Shown here one piece after another: positions 21,527-34,309 of a stretch of DNA of 64,000 nt. This DNA comes from Anisodus tanguticus (taxonomy: Eukaryota; Streptophyta; Magnoliopsida; Solanales; Solanaceae): contig CM067546.1 in assembly GCA_034509755.1 (NCBI GenBank), positions 15,730,615 to 15,794,614 of the forward strand, given 5' to 3'. The notes under the pieces are model-generated. The model searched no databases and was not told the origin of the DNA. It saw nothing but the letters and a program-made list of their open reading frames with translations. The position numbers and the translations under genes were made by a program. Numbering within the stretch: the first letter of the stretch is position 1; each line of letters opens with the position of its first letter.

Positions 21527-22228
21527 AGTTAAACATTTATCTACTATTTTCTTTCGAAATTATTAAACCCTCGACTGAAACCTGAATGAATTAAAATTAC
21601 AATAAGTAATATAATGTACAAGTTATGGATGAATTTTGATTTTTTTATCGTATTTATTCTTAGAGTTAGTAAAATAAATCCATTATTATTAATATAGGAA
21701 AGTAAAATTTTAAATAGTTAAATAAGAAAAGATACATGATTTCATGTTAAAAAAGAATTACTTATACCTAATACTTGAGGAACAAGAAGGAAGAATAACC
21801 TATTTGACATAGTTTTTTAGCTTAAAATGGGAAGTCTATACTAATTATTTTCTTATTGTTGTTATTATGTTTCTCATATATTCAACTCTCTCCAAATTTA
21901 AATAGAGGAAAAAATTGTTTCATTTCAAATAGTTCAAACGTAAAGTTGATCATGTTTTCCTTGTTTAGCAACAAGGTCAGTAAGATGGGTATTTTGAGTT
22001 ATTTTACTAACAACAAATGCATTTTTCAACTAAAAACTTAACAAAAGATAAAGTTAACCTATTTCAAATAGTTCTGAGATATTTTTAGAGCTTTTCCTAT
22101 CTAAAATGGTTCTAGTATAAGAGAAAAAAAGAGTTAATTACACTACATATCTCTATAATATGACTTACTTTCAAGTATATTCTTTGTATTTTAAATTCAA
22201 ACACTAACAGACTCTATATTACGAAAAT
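21527..22228. other. AT-rich intergenic DNA, no gene recognised
   Basis: About 700 bp before the second copia LTR. Only short chance frames seen. Confidence 0.4.
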
Positions 22229-23238
22229 TGTTGGCATTAGCAAGAATAACAAGTGTTAGTTTTGATGATTGATAAAGAGAATGTATAAGGTGAATGAATC
22301 AGGTATGAGGACTTGATCTATCAAAGGGCGGATATAGTACTAGGCTGAACGAATCATGCTCAAAGCAGAGGTGAAATGAACCAGATCTAAGAACACATTC
22401 CTTCTCAGACACAACAGCGAGACAGAGTTGACAAGAACAAACGCAAGGAACAGGTCAAAGAATGTGTTCCTTATCAAAGTCCTACTGTGAGAAGGATTTG
22501 AATTTTATGGTAAAGACTTGACGTACAAGGCGGCAGGATCTCTTGCCATACTTATCAAAAAAATTTAGAGTCCTACAAGAAAAGTAAAGATGCGTAAAAG
22601 TGTAAGAATCATAAACCAACTCAAACCATATTCTACCTCGATGGGCTGTATCATGTAGGGTTTAGGTCAGCCGCATTCATGAAGACAAAAGGTATATATA
22701 TCAAGTCTTGCCATGAAGAAACTTATGCACTCACAAAGAGAGAAAGTCAAAAAATTGAGCAAACAAGCCAAGCATAATTGAGAGACATCTGATTTCATTA
22801 GTGTGACCCTAGATTCTTGTATTAGGTTATTCATCGAGTTATACCTTTATCTGCTTTCTAGAAGCAATTGTAATAGGTATAGTAGTTAGTCAAATTCAAC
22901 TTCAAGTTATGGATCAACTTGGAGTGGACTCGATAGTCTGGGTAGATTGTTGAGATAGGAATTAGAGTTTATAGTTCCCACGTTACATAGTTTGTAACTT
23001 GAATTTGTAAAGACTCACTTTGTAGCGGAGTTGGGGTTAAATCCTATAGAGGTATAGGTCATGATTTTTTCTACCCTTGTGAGCTGAGTGATTTCTACGT
23101 AAAAGTACTATGTCATTACTTTACGGTTCTTTATTATTCCGCAAACGTTACGCTTATAACAAGTAGGGTAACATGTTCCATCCTATAGGCAAATATTAGG
23201 TATTGCATAGGATAGAGATATAGGCATGTAAAATATCA
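22229..23238 (+). repeat. 5' LTR of the second copia element
   Basis: 1010 bp starting TGTTGGCATTAGC and ending ATATCA. The block 23033-23235 (GTAGGGTAACATGTTCCATC, then CATAGGATAGAGAT) reappears at 27588-27795, which confirms the LTR assignment. Confidence 0.75.
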
Positions 23239-23240
23239 AT

Positions 23241-23252
23241 TGGTATCATAGC
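23241..23252 (+). other. Primer-binding site of the second copia element
   Basis: TGGTATCATAGC, one base different from the plant initiator-tRNA Met site TGGTATCAGAGC, two bases after the LTR end. Confidence 0.75.
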
Positions 23253-23295
23253 AAGTTCTCTTCAAAACTATTAACACCTTAAGAGAAAGATCATT

Positions 23296-23916
23296 ATGAA
23301 TGTTGCACACCCATTAGGCACAATGAAGGGAAATCACCTAGGAGACCACCACTATTCGACAACCAGTATTATGGTTGGTGGAAAGCTTGCATAGAGGATC
23401 ATCTGCAGGCAGAAGACTACGAGCTATGGGACAGGGTCATTGAGAGACCTAAGTACCCTACCAAGAAGTGCGCTTATGGAACATACATAAATAAATAAAA
23501 ATATGAGTACACTGAGCCTGATTACAAGATGCTTGGAAAGAATATTAACGCAAAAAATATGTTAATTTGCGGACTTGGACTATATGAGTACAATAGAATC
23601 TCTGGGTGCAGTACGGCTAAGCAGATCTGGGATGCACTAAAAATGTGCATAAAGGAACCAGTCAAGTTAGGAAGTTCAAGAAGGCCATGCTGGAAACTGA
23701 CTACGAAATCTTCAAGATGAAACATGGAGAAACAGTTGTTGAGATGTTCACCGGGTATACCTCTATTGTGATCGGGTTGACATCTCTTGGTAAGATCATT
23801 ACCACCGAGGACTCTGTGGATAATATTTTGAGGACCCTACCAAATACTTTCAAGATGAAAGTCACCGTCGTGCGGGAGGCTAAGGAATTGGAAGTATGTT
23901 CCTGTTATGCCTCATA
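23296..23916 (+). pseudogene. Copia gag pseudogene (UBN2-type), 3'-truncated
   Basis: Reading in pieces: RPPLFDNQYYGWWKACIEDH about 23345-23405; LWDRVIERPKYP; a stop near 23497; then NAKNMLICGLGLYEYNRISG (about 23550-23610), TAKQIWDALK, and in another frame from 23645 KAMLETDYEIFKMKHGETV and TSIVIGLTSLGKII, ending RTLPNTFKMKVTVVREAKEL. This is the capsid-like region of copia gag (UBN2/DUF4219 families). The reading frame shifts at about 23340 and 23650. It runs into the gypsy LTR at about 23902, so the zinc knuckle and pol are missing. Confidence 0.8.
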
Positions 23917-25429
23917 ATTTTATCATCACATTTTTTATTAATATCGACATTCCGGGATGATATGTAATCTTATGAAAGGAAAATGAGAGTTTATAGGTTG
24001 TATATGGAAGTATCGGAGTGCATAGAAGTTGAACGGATCAAATAAAATACGTTTCAATGAAAATCTATGGAATTTCAATTTGAAGGCCCAAAAGGACAAA
24101 CCGTCAAATGGGGGCCATCACCATATTTTTTTAAGATGAGGGTTATCGCCGTAAAATTGTACGGACCGTCAAATGGGGGCCGTCAAAATTGTATGGACCT
24201 TCAAATTATACTGAAGTATTGGAGTGCATAGAAATTGACGGACTATCAAATTGGACCGTCAATTTGGGCGGTGGCCGACCTAGTTATGGATTTAAGTAAT
24301 TTTAAGGCCATTTTGGCTATTATTCGACCAAACCCTATCCCCCATATCTATCTCTCAAACCATCCCAACATAGTCCTAAGGGTTTTAAGTGATTTCAAGG
24401 TGATTACATCATAATTCCACATTCGAAAGCTAGGGAAAGTGAAGGAGAATACTTCCATGAAGTGGTTATGTATTTGAGGGTTGTTCTTTATGCTAAGGAG
24501 ATTGATTACAAAGATATATTTGTTGTGCGAGGTAATATTAACACTCCCTTATTTGTACTTAATATTATTCATGTATTAGTTAAGTGTTTGGATGGAAAAT
24601 CTACAAGTTAGAACTCTTAATGGCAAAGGATATTGCTGTCTTGATTTTGGATTGTTGGAGGCTATGTATATGACTTGTTGTGACTAAAAATTATGATATT
24701 TAACTTGATTATGTTGTGGTTGTGCTCGTCTAAAGTATTGGTCTTAATAATGGAATTACAAGCTAGAAGGAGTAATGTCTAGAAAATATGTAACGGTTGT
24801 TCTTGTTGATGTTAACTTATGTTAGTCTGATTTCGTATGATTTAAGCTATTGAATGGAGTAGTAAATACATAATAGTATGGTGATCATGAGTAGGGGTGA
24901 CAATGAAGAAGATATAATATATTAAACTTGAACCATGATTGATCTAAAACATCTCTGATACGTAGGATATCATTCGAAGAGCGGCCGGAGAATTGTAAGC
25001 TAGCACTGTCAGGGCAATAAAGGTATGTAAAGCTCACTTCTTTCTTTTTGGCATGATCAATATTGAAATGATGATTATGAAATAAACTCCAATAAACACT
25101 CTACTCTTAAATCCTTAAGAAGGTACTTGTTGTTTCCCTACTAATGTGTTGTGATGCATTACCTCTCCATTGTCGAGAATACATCTTTATTTCCAAGGTC
25201 TTCTTTTGATACCAATAAAAGTCAGCTCTGTATTTACTCTTGAAAGCTAAATCAATAATGTGATCTATAATTCTTATGGAGTCGTTTGAAAGAGTAATAG
25301 GTGATATGCTATCCGCATAAGGAAAGTCGAAGGTATAACGACCTTACGTCACTCCGACGAGTTCAAAAGAGTATTCTATACTCCTTAAGAGGTCATCATA
25401 TGCATGTATTATATATTTATATTTCCCAC

Positions 25430-25620
25430 AGAGGCCTATGACATTATATACGCAGTTATACAAATGTAATATTGATGATATTGCCCACAGAGACCTATGG
25501 CATTATATACACATTTTATACAGATGTGAGACTGATGATATAGTCCACAAAGGCCTACGGTGTTATATACACGATTATATTTCACTTATGCATATTCTGG
25601 CCCACAGAGGCACTCAGAGT
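25430..25620 (+). repeat. Short internal repeats in gypsy LTR
   Basis: CCACAGAGGCCTATGACATT (25428-25447), CCACAGAGACCTATGGCATT and CCACAAAGGCCTACGGTGTT, each followed by ATATACACR-type sequence, spaced about 60 bp apart. The same series occurs, inverted, in the related LTRs (about 29590-29700 and 42780-42990). Confidence 0.6.
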
Positions 25621-26053
25621 ACAAATTGTCTTTCCATCACTCTATCTTACAATTATGCTTTTCAGTTACAGTTTCAATTCATGTTTTATTTACAGTGTTG
25701 TACTTATTTACAGTCTCATCCTTACATATTCAGTACATATTTTGTACTAATGTCCCTTTCCGGGATATTGTGTTTCATGTCCACAGGTATAGATAGAGAT
25801 ACAGATGAATCCTCACAGTAGATGACTCGACTCAGCTGAACGTTTTCACGCTCCTTTCTTTCGGAGTCGTCTAGTGAGTTGATAGATGTGATGTTGTATA
25901 TAGTTGGGTATAGCAGGCCCATGTCCCAACCAGATGTTGTTGTTATACTCCCTAGAGGATTGTAGACAGTTGTTTTGTGTATAGTGATCTTGTGTGGCCT
26001 TATTGTCTTCTTCAGTAAACTTATGGTGTTCATGTCATTCTTGTTGGCCTTGT

Positions 26054-26056
<3 letters not shown>

Positions 26057-26142
<86 letters not shown>
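26057..26142. repeat. Compound microsatellite (AC)n(TA)n
   Basis: About 29 AC units followed by about 13 TA units, inside the gypsy LTR. TA-rich short runs are found at the same place in the related LTRs (29327-29332, 40669-40688), suggesting expansion of an ancestral short repeat in this copy. Confidence 0.95.
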
Positions 26143-26149
<7 letters not shown>

Positions 26150-26320
26150 GATTGAGCCTTTTCTGTGTGCAGATGATTGTGCCTTTGTTTAGAGAGCCAT
26201 TTATCAGAGGCCTTGTTAGCCTATATGTTGTTGAGCATGTCACTGGTATCGGATAAGTATGCTTGGGCCTTAAGGCACCAGGGGCTGGTCACACCCCCCA
26301 AGGTTGGGGTGTGATAAATT

Positions 26321-26332
26321 TGATATCAGAGC
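26321..26332 (+). other. Primer-binding site of the gypsy remnant
   Basis: TGATATCAGAGC, one base from the initiator-tRNA Met complement, four bases after the LTR end. The following GTCGTGTCTAGTAGATTCTT block is also found after the LTR of the element at 46888, confirming this as the start of a gypsy leader. Confidence 0.8.
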
Positions 26333-26569
26333 AGGTCAGTCTTAGAGATGTCTACAAGTCGTGTCTAGTAGATTCTTATTTATGGATATGTTGCGTTCTA
26401 CACTTATAAATAGGAGGTTACAGGGAATGTATGATGTTACCTTTATTGAAATCTAGATCGTGTATTAGAAGAGAAGTCGTAAGTAATGGTATTCCTATCT
26501 TCTCACCTTGGTTCTCTTTTTCTGTAATGTAAAAATCAAAGGAAAGTACCGTTAGCAGGAATTTGGTCA

Positions 26570-27587
26570 GTTATCTGGGAATATATTTAACCTTATGGAA
26601 GGATAATGAGGGTATATAAGTTGTCTATGGAAGTACCAGAGTGTATAGAAGTTGAACGAATTGAAGAAAATACGTTTCGACGAAAATCTCCGAAATTTTA
26701 ATTTGACGGCCCAAAAGGACGGACTGTAAAAAATTGTACGTACCGTCAAACTAGGACCCTGCCATAATTTTTGAAGATAGATTGTACAATCCAAATTGAT
26801 GGACCATACAAAATAGTACGGACCCTCAAATTAGACTGTCAATTTTGGTGGTGGCCAACATAGTTATGGATTTAAGTGATCTAAAGGCCATTTTTGGCCA
26901 TTCTTCGACCAAACCCTATCCTCTCTCTCTCAAACCATCCCAACATATTGCTAAGGTTTCTAAGTGATTTCATGGTGATTACATCATAATTCCATATCCG
27001 AAAGCTAGGGAAAGTGAAGTAGAATACTTCTATGAAGTGGTTATGCATTTGAGGGTTACTCTTAATGCTAAGGAGACTGAGTACAAAGATATAGTTGTTG
27101 TGCAAGGTAAGATTAGCAATCCCTTCCTTGTACTTAAAAATTATTCATGTATTAGTTAATTGTTTGGATGGAAAATCTACAAGTTAGAACTCTTAATGGA
27201 AAATGATGTTATTGTCTTGATTTTGGATTGTTGGAGGCTATGTATATGACTAAAAATTATGGGATGTAACTTGATTATATTATAGATGTTGTGATTATGC
27301 TTGTATAAAGTGTTGATCTTAATAATGGAATTACAAGCTAGAAGGAGGAATGACTAGAAAACATGTAAAGGTTGTTCTTGTTGATATTAACTTATTTTTG
27401 GCTGATTTCACAAGATTTAAGCTATTGAATGGAGTCATAAATACATGGATAGCATGGTGGTAATGACTATGGGTGAAAATGAAGAATTATTGTGAAAGAA
27501 TATATTGAACTTGAATCATGATTGATCCGAAACATCTCTAATACATAGGATATAGAGCGGTCGAAGAATTGTATGCTAGCCTTGTCA
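26570..27587 (+). repeat. Partial second LTR of the gypsy remnant
   Basis: Matches 23955-25010 of the first LTR with many substitutions (for example AAGTTGAACG, GGAAAGTGAAG, TGGTTATGCATTTGAGGGTT, GCTAGCC). It lacks the first 50 bp and the last 1.3 kb. Confidence 0.75.
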
Positions 27588-27795
27588 AGGTTAAATTCTC
27601 TAGAGTGTAGGTCGTGGTTTTTTATACCCTTATGAGCCGGATGGTTTCCATGTAAAAGTATTGTGCCATTACTTTACTGTTCTTTTTTGTTCCATAAACG
27701 TTACGCTTAAAACAGGTAGGGTAACGTGTTCCATCCTATAGGCATAAATTAGGTATCGCATAGGATAGAGATCTAGGTGTGTAGAGTATAAAAAA
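27588..27795 (+). repeat. 3' LTR fragment of the second copia element
   Basis: Matches 23033-23235 (TTACTTTACTGTTCTTT, GTAGGGTAACGTGTTCCATC, CGCATAGGATAGAGAT). The final ATATCA of the 5' LTR corresponds to GAGTATA here. Confidence 0.8.
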
Positions 27796-27825
27796 TATTA
27801 CACTTACACCCCTTAGTAAGATTCT

Positions 27826-28454
27826 TATGTTTAGAAGATGAGAATTACGAAAATGAGGATGTTAAGGTGAATGTGTGGGCATACTAGGAAAAATAAGATT
27901 AGGAATAATGATATCCGGGATAAGGCGTGAGTGGATTCGTGGTGGACAAGATGAGGGAAACTAGACAAAGATAATTCGGCCATATGAATAGGAGATGTAC
28001 AAATGTCCTATTAATGAGGTGTGAGAGGTAGAAGTTGGCCGAACAAGTATTGTGTTGAGGTGATTAGACAGGACATGATACATCTTCATCTTACCGAGGA
28101 CATGACCTTAGACAGAGGGTTATAGAGGTCGAGGATTAGGGTAGAATGTTAGTAGATAATTGAGTGATCTCTCCTTGCATACTAGTAGCATTAGTGCTAA
28201 TCTTGTAGTTTCCTGTCATTCGATCTCTGTTAATACATGTTGTTTCTTTTCTTCGATTATCACACTATTTTGTTGTTATTAATGTTCCTTTTCTTGAACA
28301 CTACATAACGATTTCATTACTATTCAATATGCTTCATTTACTTCTGCATGATATTTTGGAAAATCACTTTGTTTTGAGCTACTTGAGTTGAGGTTCTTCT
28401 TGAAACAAGCTCTATACCTCCACGAGGTAGGGGTAAGATCTACGTACATCTTAC
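27826..28454 (+). mobile_element. RTE-type LINE 3' end, split from its tail
   Basis: The first 330 bp read, with stops and frameshifts, as the C-terminal end of an RTE-clade reverse transcriptase: KMRMLR, MCGHTRKNKIRN, VVDKMRE then RQR and FGHM, MRCER, IRQDM and LTEDMTLDR. A 3' untranslated region follows, ending in the TS-type consensus (CTCTATACC, CGAGGTAGGGGTAAGATCTA, then ACATCTTAC). It is cut at 28454 by the solo LTR; the continuation CTTACCCTCTCCAA is at 46874-46887. Known: Solanaceae SolRTE LINEs share this 3' end with TS SINEs. Confidence 0.8.
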
Positions 28455-28993
28455 TGTAATGACTCGCATAGTCTCTTTGAGATTTTTACCTAGAAATTCC
28501 TAAAATACCCTTCATGTGGCTTTACTTATGTGTTTATGAGTTGCGTAAATGGGTGGCACGGTTCCTGAGGCGATCAGGTGAGTTTCGAATTTATTTTAGC
28601 AAGTTCAAAAGTTTCTATGTTATAGTAATAAAGAAATTTGACTTATAGTTGATTTTTGGGTAAATGTATCTTTTTGAGGTTTCGTCGATTCCATTAGGTC
28701 TAGAATGTATGAATTAGTCGAGCCTTTAATTTGGGTCTTGAGGCGTTCGGGTGTGTTTTGAGTAGTTGGTTGAGAAATAGAACTTCATTAGTTTAAGAGT
28801 TGACCGTGGTCAGCGTTTGTTCAAGAAGACTTTTTCGGAAATTTCGAGTGCGTGAACAAGTTTGAAACGCATCTTATGATTGAAATACATATTTGTTTTG
28901 TGTCCGGGGGGTCCCAAGTGAGTTTGGAAAGTTGGATCGCGTTTTGAAAGAAATAAGAAAAATCAACAGTTGAAATCTGGTTTCCTTCATCGC

Positions 28994-31073
28994 TGTCACA
29001 CCCCAATCTCTGGGTGTGGCTAGCACCCGGTGCCCTAAGGCCTGAGCGTACTAATCCTGATACCTATGACATACTCAACAATACATAGGCCGATAATGCC
29101 TTTGATAAATGATTATTTGAACAAGACACAATCAGCTGCACGCAGAAAAGTCCCAATATATACAGATATATATACAACAAGGCTGACATAAATACAACAA
29201 GTTTACAGAAGAGGCCAACAAGGCCGCACAAGACCGTTATACAAAAAATGACTATTTACAAGTCTCTAGAGAGTATATCGACGACATTTGATCAGGACGC
29301 AGCCCCACCATACCCAATTGTGTATATATATATGACCATTATACCTATCATCTCATTCGATAACTCCAAAATAAATGAGCGTGACCACCTTCAGCTGAGT
29401 CGAATCATCTGAATCTCTATCTGCACATGCGGGCATGAAACACAATGCCTTAGAAAAGGACTTCAATACTAAAGATGTACTGAATATGTAAGGCTGAGAC
29501 TGTAAATAAGTACAACATTATAAATAAAACATAAGCTAAAACTGTAGCTAAATGCATAACTGAAAGGTAAGCAGAGGAAAGAAAACTTGTACTTTGAGTT
29601 CCTCTGTGAGCCAGCGACATAGGCGTATGTAGGCAATATAATTAATCTCTTAGTTGTATAATCGTGTATATAATGCCATAACCCTCTGAGGAAAATATAG
29701 GTATATAATTCATGTATATGACAATATCTTAAGGATTACCGAATACACTTTTAAACTCACTGGAGTGACATAAGGTTGTTACACCTCCGGCTCCCTTATG
29801 AGGGTTAACACATCACCTGTTACTCTTTCAATGACTCTATAAGAACCATAGATCACATTATTAGCTTAGTTATCAAGACACAATGAGGAGCTGGCCTTTA
29901 TTGACATCAAAAGATTGCCTTGGAACGAGGTGTAATCTCGACAATGGAATGTAATACACAACAACACATTTATAGGACAATCACAAGTACTTTCCTAAGG
30001 ACTTAAGAGTAGAGTTTTTTATCGGATCTTATTTCGTAATAATCACTTCAATATTGATCATACCAAAAATAAGAAAGTGAACTTTACACACCTTGTCATC
30101 AAAGCTATTTAAGTTCCACTGGTCCTCAAGCTCTATGAACGGTTATCTACATTATATGAATGGTTTGCATCAATATCGAATCCATAACTTAAAGTAAAGT
30201 TTACTTGGACATTTTATCGAACAACTTGTTGGAAATACTTCATAAGGTTGTTTCAAGTTCAAATGCAACATGTTTCGGCCCAACAACCTTTACCCTTACT
30301 CCTACTCTTCCCTTATCATGATATTCATGCTTTTGCAACTATATTTAGTGGATTCAATCACATAAAAATAGACCATACAACATAACTTGGTTCCAAGGTT
30401 CATCAACACAAAATTCCTTCAGAATTTCCCATAAATCTTAACTCAACCCTTACACAAGACTAAGAATAAGTTAAAGATTATGAGACTTACCTCAAATCTA
30501 TCAATAACACTCAAATTCTTAGTTTACCTCATCACTAAAACTCCTTCGAAACCACCGCAATAAGGAAGAAAAGAAGCTAGTGGTGTTCACGGGCTTCTTT
30601 ATGTCAAAATTCCGTAGTTTATCATAGATTATTGATTAGAACCCTTAAGGAGTCCTGAGAAATGTTTTTCAGAGGGTTAGGGTTTGAAATATGGAAAAAT
30701 TAAGTCTTTGATCTAGCAACAAACATTTATACATGAAAAATAAAATTCACTGTCAAAATTGACAGTACAAATGTACGGTCCACATATTTGGACCATAAAA
30801 TAAAACACTGAAAATTGAAAATTACAGGAAATTCTACAGTTGAAATGTACGGTTCGTACAAAATTGTACGGTCCATACATTTTGGCCGTCAAATCTGGAA
30901 TTCTACAGATTTCGTTGAAATGTGTTTACTTAGATCCGTTTAACTTCTATACACTCTAATACTTCCATAGACAACCTGTAAACTCTAATTATCCTTTTGT
31001 AAGGTCACATATCTTCCCAAAATGTCGGTATCAATCGGCGACATGGAAAAATATAAAACTACGAGACGTAACA
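28994..31073 (-). repeat. 3' LTR of the minus-strand gypsy
   Basis: 2080 bp. On the plus strand it starts TGTCACACCCCAATCTC and ends GAGACGTAACA. Same family as the LTR at 23903, in the opposite orientation. Confidence 0.85.
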
Positions 31074-31088
31074 TCCTCCCTCCTTAGA

Positions 31089-31108
31089 AATATTCGTCCG
31101 CGAATGTT
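31089..31108. promoter_or_regulatory. Palindrome next to the polypurine tract (minus-strand gypsy)
   Basis: AATATTCG-TCCG-CGAATGTT: two 8 bp arms, 7 of 8 complementary, 15 bp from the LTR. The equivalent in the element at 46888 is perfect (54923-54942). It probably belongs to the region of plus-strand priming or to the 3' end of the RNA; its role is not known to me. Confidence 0.5.
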
Positions 31109-34100
31109 GAAGATATTCTAACTCTCAAGTTTTCTTAAAATTTCAGCAGAGTTTTCCTTGTAAATAGGAATATCCAAAACCTGTCAAGCAACCCAAATAA
31201 ACCTCCAATACCACACAAGGCGATATAATAACAAGATATCACCAAATTGGCCACACGCGACCGCTTGTACTTATAATAACTAGAAGAGGTTAGCCATAAC
31301 TCACCTTAACGTTTTTCTGCTGACTTATGAGCTACACCTGATATACTTATTTCAGCAACACCGTCTAAATAAGGTACATGGATCAACTTTGGTAAACGGA
31401 ATAGGAATATAAGGATCGTATCACACGAATATTAATATGAATCTGATGTTTGAAACATTTAAGTATATCGATTCTTATATTCTTTGAAATTCTGGAAAAG
31501 TTCTTTTGTACATAGGACTATTTCAACCTGTCTCATAATCAGATGCCATAGCTATCACCTCATAGTATTACACAAACACAACACTATTGGTATATCATCG
31601 ACCCACATACGGTTGTACATCTCTTTTTACACGTTGCTTAATAAACTGTAATTTATTCGAATCGTTGAATCCTAACATCTGAACTATATCTTTCATTTTT
31701 TGTTACAACTTTCATCTCATGATGGAATTTAGGTGATAGAGCTCGTAGGCATAGAGTATAAGTAAGGTTACGATGAGAAGTCGTGGCATGATGATCATTA
31801 AAGTCGAGGGTTTTGAAAGTGATAAAGCTATTTGAATCAATTTTCCCATATGTTCTCCCTTTTTATCCTTATATTATATCCTTATATGTACCTTTCTTAG
31901 TACATTCATATTGTCATACTTAAAGACTTAAATTACGGACAACTCGTTGGTCTTAGAATTTCTTTCTTCAGTAAGTTCCTTTTCACTTTTTACATTTCCA
32001 TTGTAGTAATACTTGAAACTATCTAATAGACATCTATGGCTGGGAATATACTTTACTTGTCGGTTACTACATTTCTTAACCGAGTTCGGTATTATAATCG
32101 TGAATATTTCAGACAAAATCTTTCTTTCTTATCAAGTTATATTCTGCTCTTGTAATCAACTCTCTCAAAACATCCTCACATTAATCCAAGCATTTTCTTA
32201 TAACTTACTACATTAAATCCAATATCATTACTTCGGGTCCCTTCCCTTTTCGTGATTCGATAAGAGTCATACTCCCCTACTATATATATAACCCCTTATT
32301 TATTGACCCAGTAGTATATTTTTTAATAGTTATTGATCCTTAGATGATTGTTACAGATTTTTTCCAAGTCCCATACATTCACTCTCTACATGTGTCCAGT
32401 GGTCTGAACCTTAGTTTTTAATTAGCACCCTTAGGATGGGGGTGTGAGTAATCTTGAACATCCAGAGCCTCTTTCGACTGGTTCCTCCAACAGTTGTTTA
32501 TCATAAAGAGCGATTGTATAACGGCTCGAGATAACTTCAAGATAAATTGTCGATCAAACTTTGATTGTATATGAATTCTTAGTTGTTACGATGTAGGCTG
32601 ACAGGTCATTTATGTATTAACCGCCTGAACCGGAATAGATTCCAATGGTAATGAGATTGTCCACAACGCTCTTCGGACCACTCTGCCACTCAATAGTGTT
32701 TATGTAATATTTCAACTTTAAGGGTGAAATCTTCTTGGGTACTATTAATCAATATACTTAATTATTGGATCTTGATAAGGTTCTCGTTATTACCTTTACT
32801 CCATATCACAATACCTCTCAATGGACTCTAGACGGGGTTCTTTGTCTTGACGTTCCTCCAATTCCCAATATAAGGAAGAGCTTATTTACCTTCTACTATA
32901 GAGAATTATCATCGTCTGGTTTCCATTACGGTTAGCCACCTATTAACTCTTGGGTCGATTCTTTCCTGTTGTCTTTTTAATGGCCTTCTTTTTCAATAGT
33001 ATGCGACCCTACCGTATCGTCCACTATCTCCATGTTCATTATGTTGGAACTGATTGATTCTTACAACGTCTCCAATCGGTATACTCTATAAGCGATGATA
33101 TGCATTCTAAAGTAAGTTCATAATTCTTTAGTCGTACCCCACATTTATTCAAGTATTCTTTCTCGATTCTTATCATTCCCTTTATATTCACCTTAATTTC
33201 CCTTTTTCGTTTAAGTACTAAAAACAAAACATTCTCTCCCCTTTGACATTGTTTCCCTTTTCTTGGCCTTATTTCTTAAGCATCTACTATTTTTACTAAC
33301 TCTAGACTTGTGCTCTTCCGAGAACAACATTTACTCCATACTAAGAGCGCAACACTTGACCTTTGTAACTCCAAGATCCTTTAAACATCATATTCACCTA
33401 TCCGTTCATTAAGTATCTCATGTACATCTTTTCCAAAAGAGAACCCTCGATGTACTCGTGCTCTTCCTCAGTATTGCTCATGCTAGGAGTCATCCTTCCC
33501 CCTATTTCATCGAAGGATTTACCTCTGCAAGGCGTTGATTTGCTTGATCCCCCTGTGTTTACCGTACTTGAGGTAACACTTATACCTTTATTTCCTGACT
33601 TTGGTTTCATTTACAACCAATGTCCTTAAACCTTACGACCATTACGTTATCCTTCTCATAGATTTTTTGATTCATTTGACAAATCAAACTTTAGCATTAC
33701 TTGCCCGCTTACGCTCATATCTTATTCTCTTGCTCTTATTCTTTAGCTCTTTTCCTTATCGTCTACCTTGTACCATTTTTGTCACTTTGTCATATGCTTG
33801 GTTCGGGCTTCATTCGTCTTTACTTCTACTTACATATCCTCAAAATTTTGCTAACATTCGCGACAGAACTAGTGCTTGATGTGTTCAAATTCAAATCATA
33901 GCCGATTTAGATCTTACCACTGATTCGGGCTCCCCTCCCCTTAATTGGTATTAGAAATCTTCTATACTCGTTATTCAACCAGTTAACTTGTACATTATTG
34001 GCTTTAATTCCTTTAAGGATTTCTTGTCTTCATGTACTTTCGGAACCATCACTAATGGACATCAAGTATTACATTTTTTACTAGGAAAGTTTAAGTACCA

Positions 34101-34304
34101 CTTCTTTACTAATATTCTTATCTTTAATGGAAATCATGTTATTATGGGTCCCATTATAATCTCTTTACCGATGTCTTTACCATTACCATCCTTGCATGAT
34201 CTATTTGCTTGAGAAACATCCTTCGACTTCATTACTTTGTCTTAACACTTTCACTTGTGCTTACCAGACACTTGTTTACCACTTATCGTCGATTTTCTAT
34301 CAAA
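31109..34304 (-). other. Interior of the minus-strand gypsy, no pol recognised
   Basis: 3.2 kb where pol 3' parts would be expected. Only short frames on both strands, none with reverse transcriptase, RNase H or integrase motifs that I can recognise. Either very decayed or genuinely non-coding, as in large retrotransposon derivatives. Confidence 0.5.
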
Positions 34305-34309
34305 TCAAA

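Larger units (their letters stand above)
23903..26316 (+). repeat. Gypsy LTR (2414 bp) with microsatellite
   Basis: It begins TGTTATGCCTCATAATTTT and ends GGTTGGGGTGTGATA (expected CA changed to TA). It contains motifs shared with the LTRs at 28994 and 40478, for example GACGGACCGTCAAATT-like blocks near 24110-24270, several CACAGAGGCCTA/TTATATAC repeats (25430-25570) and GGCCTTAAGGCACC near its end. Five bases before it are GTTCC. Confidence 0.75.
23903..27587 (+). mobile_element. Ty3/gypsy remnant: LTR, very short interior, partial LTR
   Basis: A 5' LTR (23903-26316), a primer-binding site (26321-26332) and only about 240 bp of interior lead straight to a second LTR copy lacking both ends (about 26570-27587). 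The LTR family is that of the minus-strand element at 28994-44555. The right side stops at about 27587 where copia LTR sequence begins, so the 3' part of this LTR has been deleted together with neighbouring copia DNA. Confidence 0.75.
22229..27795 (+). mobile_element. Second Ty1/copia element, broken, with gypsy remains inside
   Basis: The left LTR (22229-23238), a primer-binding site (23241-23252) and gag (23296-23916) are followed directly by a gypsy LTR (23903). Copia sequence resumes only at about 27588 with the last 200 bp of its 3' LTR. Everything between the middle of gag and the 3' LTR (protease to RNase H and most of U3) is gone. Flanks are AAAAT on the left (22224-22228) and AAAAA/AAAAT on the right, compatible with a TSD, but the right end has lost its CA and is uncertain by several bases. 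Confidence 0.7.

Noticed and set aside
25430..25620. CRISPR-like regularly spaced repeats (about 60 bp spacing)
   Set aside because: Only three degenerate units, present in the same place in every LTR of the family and in a plant nuclear context; ordinary LTR substructure.
25438..26256. Frames including the His-Thr and Val-Cys repeat peptides around 26.0-26.2 kb
   Set aside because: Translations of the AC/TA microsatellite and gypsy LTR repeats.
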